The notes beneath the pieces are model-generated. The model was not told the origin of the DNA. It made no database searches and saw only the letters and a program-made list of their open reading frames with translations. A stretch of DNA of 6,014 bases from Oscillospiraceae bacterium (GTDB lineage: Bacteria > Bacillota > Clostridia > Oscillospirales > Acutalibacteraceae). Shown one piece after another: positions 4,648 through 6,014 of this stretch; positions within the stretch are counted from its first letter, which is position 1, and each line of letters starts with the position of its first letter. A program made the position numbers and the translations under genes. Where the stretch lies: assembly GCA_019422905.1 (NCBI GenBank), contig JAHZCM010000012.1:20615-26628 (forward strand), in the 5' to 3' direction.

Positions 4648-6009
4648 ATGAAAATCATCATCGCCGGAGACGGAAAGGTGGGCCTTGCACTTGCGCGGCA
4701 GCTTTCACAGGAGGGCCATGAGCTTGTGACCATCGATTCAAACCGGGAGATTCTGGAGAGGGACGCGCAGTTTTTTGACGGAATGTCCGTGGTGGGGAAT
4801 TGCGCCACCATGTCCACCCTGCGCGAAGCGAACGTGGAGCAGGCAGATGTGCTGATTGCAGCGACCGGAGCGGACGAAATCAACCTTTTGTGCTGCCTGA
4901 CGGCGCGTAAGGTGAATCCGTCGCTGCATACGATCGCCCGCGTGCGCAGCCCGGAATATATTGAACAGCTTTATATGATGCGGGAGGATTTCGGCCTCTC
5001 GATGATTATCAATCCGGAGCGCGAGGCGGCGCAGGAGATTTTCCGCCTGCTGCAGCTGCCCGGCTTTTTGAAGCGCGAGACCTTCGCGAAGGGCCGCGTC
5101 GAGATCGTGGAGCTGCGCATTCTGGAGCGCAGCCTGCTGGAAAACGTCATCCTGAACCACCTGCCGCACGTGCTGGGCGGCTGCCGGGTGCTCGTCTGCG
5201 CCGTCATTCGTGACGGACAGGCTTTTATCCCCACCGGCGACACCATGCTGCGGCGCGGCGACCACATTTACGTGACCGCCCCGGTGGCGGTGCTTTCCGA
5301 CCTGATGAAGCTCCTCGGCGTGACGCAGAAGAAAATCCGGCACGCCATGCTTATCGGCGGCGGGCGTGTCAGCTATTATCTCGCGCAGAGCCTGATCGGC
5401 GCGGGCGTGCAGGTGAAGATTATCGAGCAGAATGCGGGCCGCTGCATGGAGCTTGCGCACATGCTTCCCAAAGCCTATATCATTGAGGGGGACGGCTCTT
5501 CCCAGAGCGTGCTGGAAGGCGAGGGCATCATGGAGACGGACGCGCTTGTGACGCTCACGGGCATTGATGAACAGAACGTCATCACGTCTCTTTACGGCAG
5601 CGCGCAGGGTGTGCCGCATGTCATTACCAAGGTGAATCGGATAGAATTCACGAGCATGCTCGAAAACCTGTCCGTCGGCAGCGTTGTCAGCCCGAAGGAG
5701 CTTTGCAGCGCCAATATCGTGCAGTATGTGCGCGCGATGCAGAACCAGACCGGTGCGGCGATCACGCTTCACCGCATTGCGGACGGCCGCGCCGAGGCGC
5801 TGGAATTCGTCATCAACAAGCATTCGCGCTATATCGGAGAGCCGCTGAGGAATCTTCGCCTTAAGCGGAACGTCCTGATCTCCTGCATCACGCATAAGGG
5901 CAAAACCATTCTGCCGGACGGCAATTCCGTCTTTCAGATGGGCGACACGGTGATCGTTGTCACAAACCGCGAGCAGCCGATTCTGCAGTTTAACGATATT
6001 TTTGCATAA
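4648..6009 (+). CDS. trkA: Trk system potassium uptake protein TrkA
   Basis: At 453 residues this matches full-length TrkA (E. coli 458), the cytosolic subunit that gates a TrkH/KtrB-type potassium channel in response to bound nucleotides. It has four parts in tandem: RCK_N (about 1-120), RCK_C (about 140-225), a second RCK_N (about 232-350) and a second RCK_C (about 370-450). The first nucleotide site is MKIIIAGDGKVGLALA, with G-D-G-K-V-G at 7-12 and the ribose-binding acidic residue Asp30 in VTIDSN. The second is MLIGGGRVSYYLA (glycines 237-239, Ser242 in place of the third glycine) with Glu260 in IIEQN; this suggests both halves may bind NAD(H) or another nucleotide, with the second less canonical. 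The ATG at 4648 begins the first beta strand exactly and follows GAAAGGG with 10-base spacing. The gene stops 5 bases before the window end; the membrane subunit TrkH often lies next, but that cannot be seen here. Confidence 0.95.
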   Translation: MKIIIAGDGKVGLALARQLSQEGHELVTIDSNREILERDAQFFDGMSVVGNCATMSTLREANVEQADVLIAATGADEINLLCCLTARKVNPSLHTIARVRSPEYIEQLYMMREDFGLSMIINPEREAAQEIFRLLQLPGFLKRETFAKGRVEIVELRILERSLLENVILNHLPHVLGGCRVLVCAVIRDGQAFIPTGDTMLRRGDHIYVTAPVAVLSDLMKLLGVTQKKIRHAMLIGGGRVSYYLAQSLIGAGVQVKIIEQNAGRCMELAHMLPKAYIIEGDGSSQSVLEGEGIMETDALVTLTGIDEQNVITSLYGSAQGVPHVITKVNRIEFTSMLENLSVGSVVSPKELCSANIVQYVRAMQNQTGAAITLHRIADGRAEALEFVINKHSRYIGEPLRNLRLKRNVLISCITHKGKTILPDGNSVFQMGDTVIVVTNREQPILQFNDIFA

Positions 6010-6014
6010 GGTGG

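Noticed and set aside
4738..5895. Long minus-strand ORF (385 codons) antisense to trkA
   Set aside because: It is a His/Arg/Ala-rich shadow of a full-length, well-conserved TrkA and has no start context or domain.
1..6014. A dedicated defence, mobile or CRISPR-type system
   Set aside because: No integrase, transposase, direct-repeat array, toxin-antitoxin pair or phage gene is visible, and all seven genes fall into common chromosomal families.

Overview
The window comes from a GC-rich bacterium. Gene packing, strong AGGAG-type ribosome binding sites, rho-independent terminators with short T runs and protein families common in anaerobic clostridia point to Bacillota, class Clostridia, perhaps an Oscillospirales-type gut or anaerobic lineage. 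That placement is inferred from style and protein resemblance only; no rRNA or other marker gene is present.

Layout. Positions 1-776 (+) hold the 3' part of an FAD-dependent oxidoreductase fused to a C-terminal Rieske [2Fe-2S] domain, cut by the window edge. It converges on, and overlaps by 32 bases, a manganese-type superoxide dismutase gene (745-1377, -). A 158-base divergent intergenic region carries candidate back-to-back promoters and a perfect 9-bp inverted repeat, then a GNAT acetyltransferase (1536-2075, +). A 177-base gap leads to an Fpg/Nei-family DNA glycosylase homologue (2253-3071, +) that keeps the fold signatures but appears to lack several canonical catalytic residues. It ends at a clear terminator (3076-3103).

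Next is a very AT-rich promoter with perfect consensus (TTGACA, 17-bp spacer, TATAAT). It drives a predicted DNA-binding regulator with a Cys/His pair, an HTH and a DUF2087 domain (3188-3940, +), followed without a visible terminator by a small VOC/glyoxalase-fold protein (4023-4406, +) and a strong terminator (4411-4445). A leader with a 17-bp palindrome and a plausible promoter precedes trkA (4648-6009, +), the cytosolic NAD-binding subunit of a Trk/Ktr potassium transporter, which ends 5 bases before the window does.

How the genes fit together. Several could belong to stress handling: superoxide removal, Rieske/flavin redox chemistry, a DNA repair-like protein, a glyoxalase-fold protein and potassium homeostasis. 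They sit in at least four transcription units, so this looks like an ordinary chromosomal stretch and not one dedicated system. I see no mobile element, CRISPR array, phage gene, tRNA or rRNA. The most interesting points are the degenerate Fpg/Nei homologue, the consensus promoter with dyads ahead of the DUF2087 regulator, and the two other palindromes at promoters.
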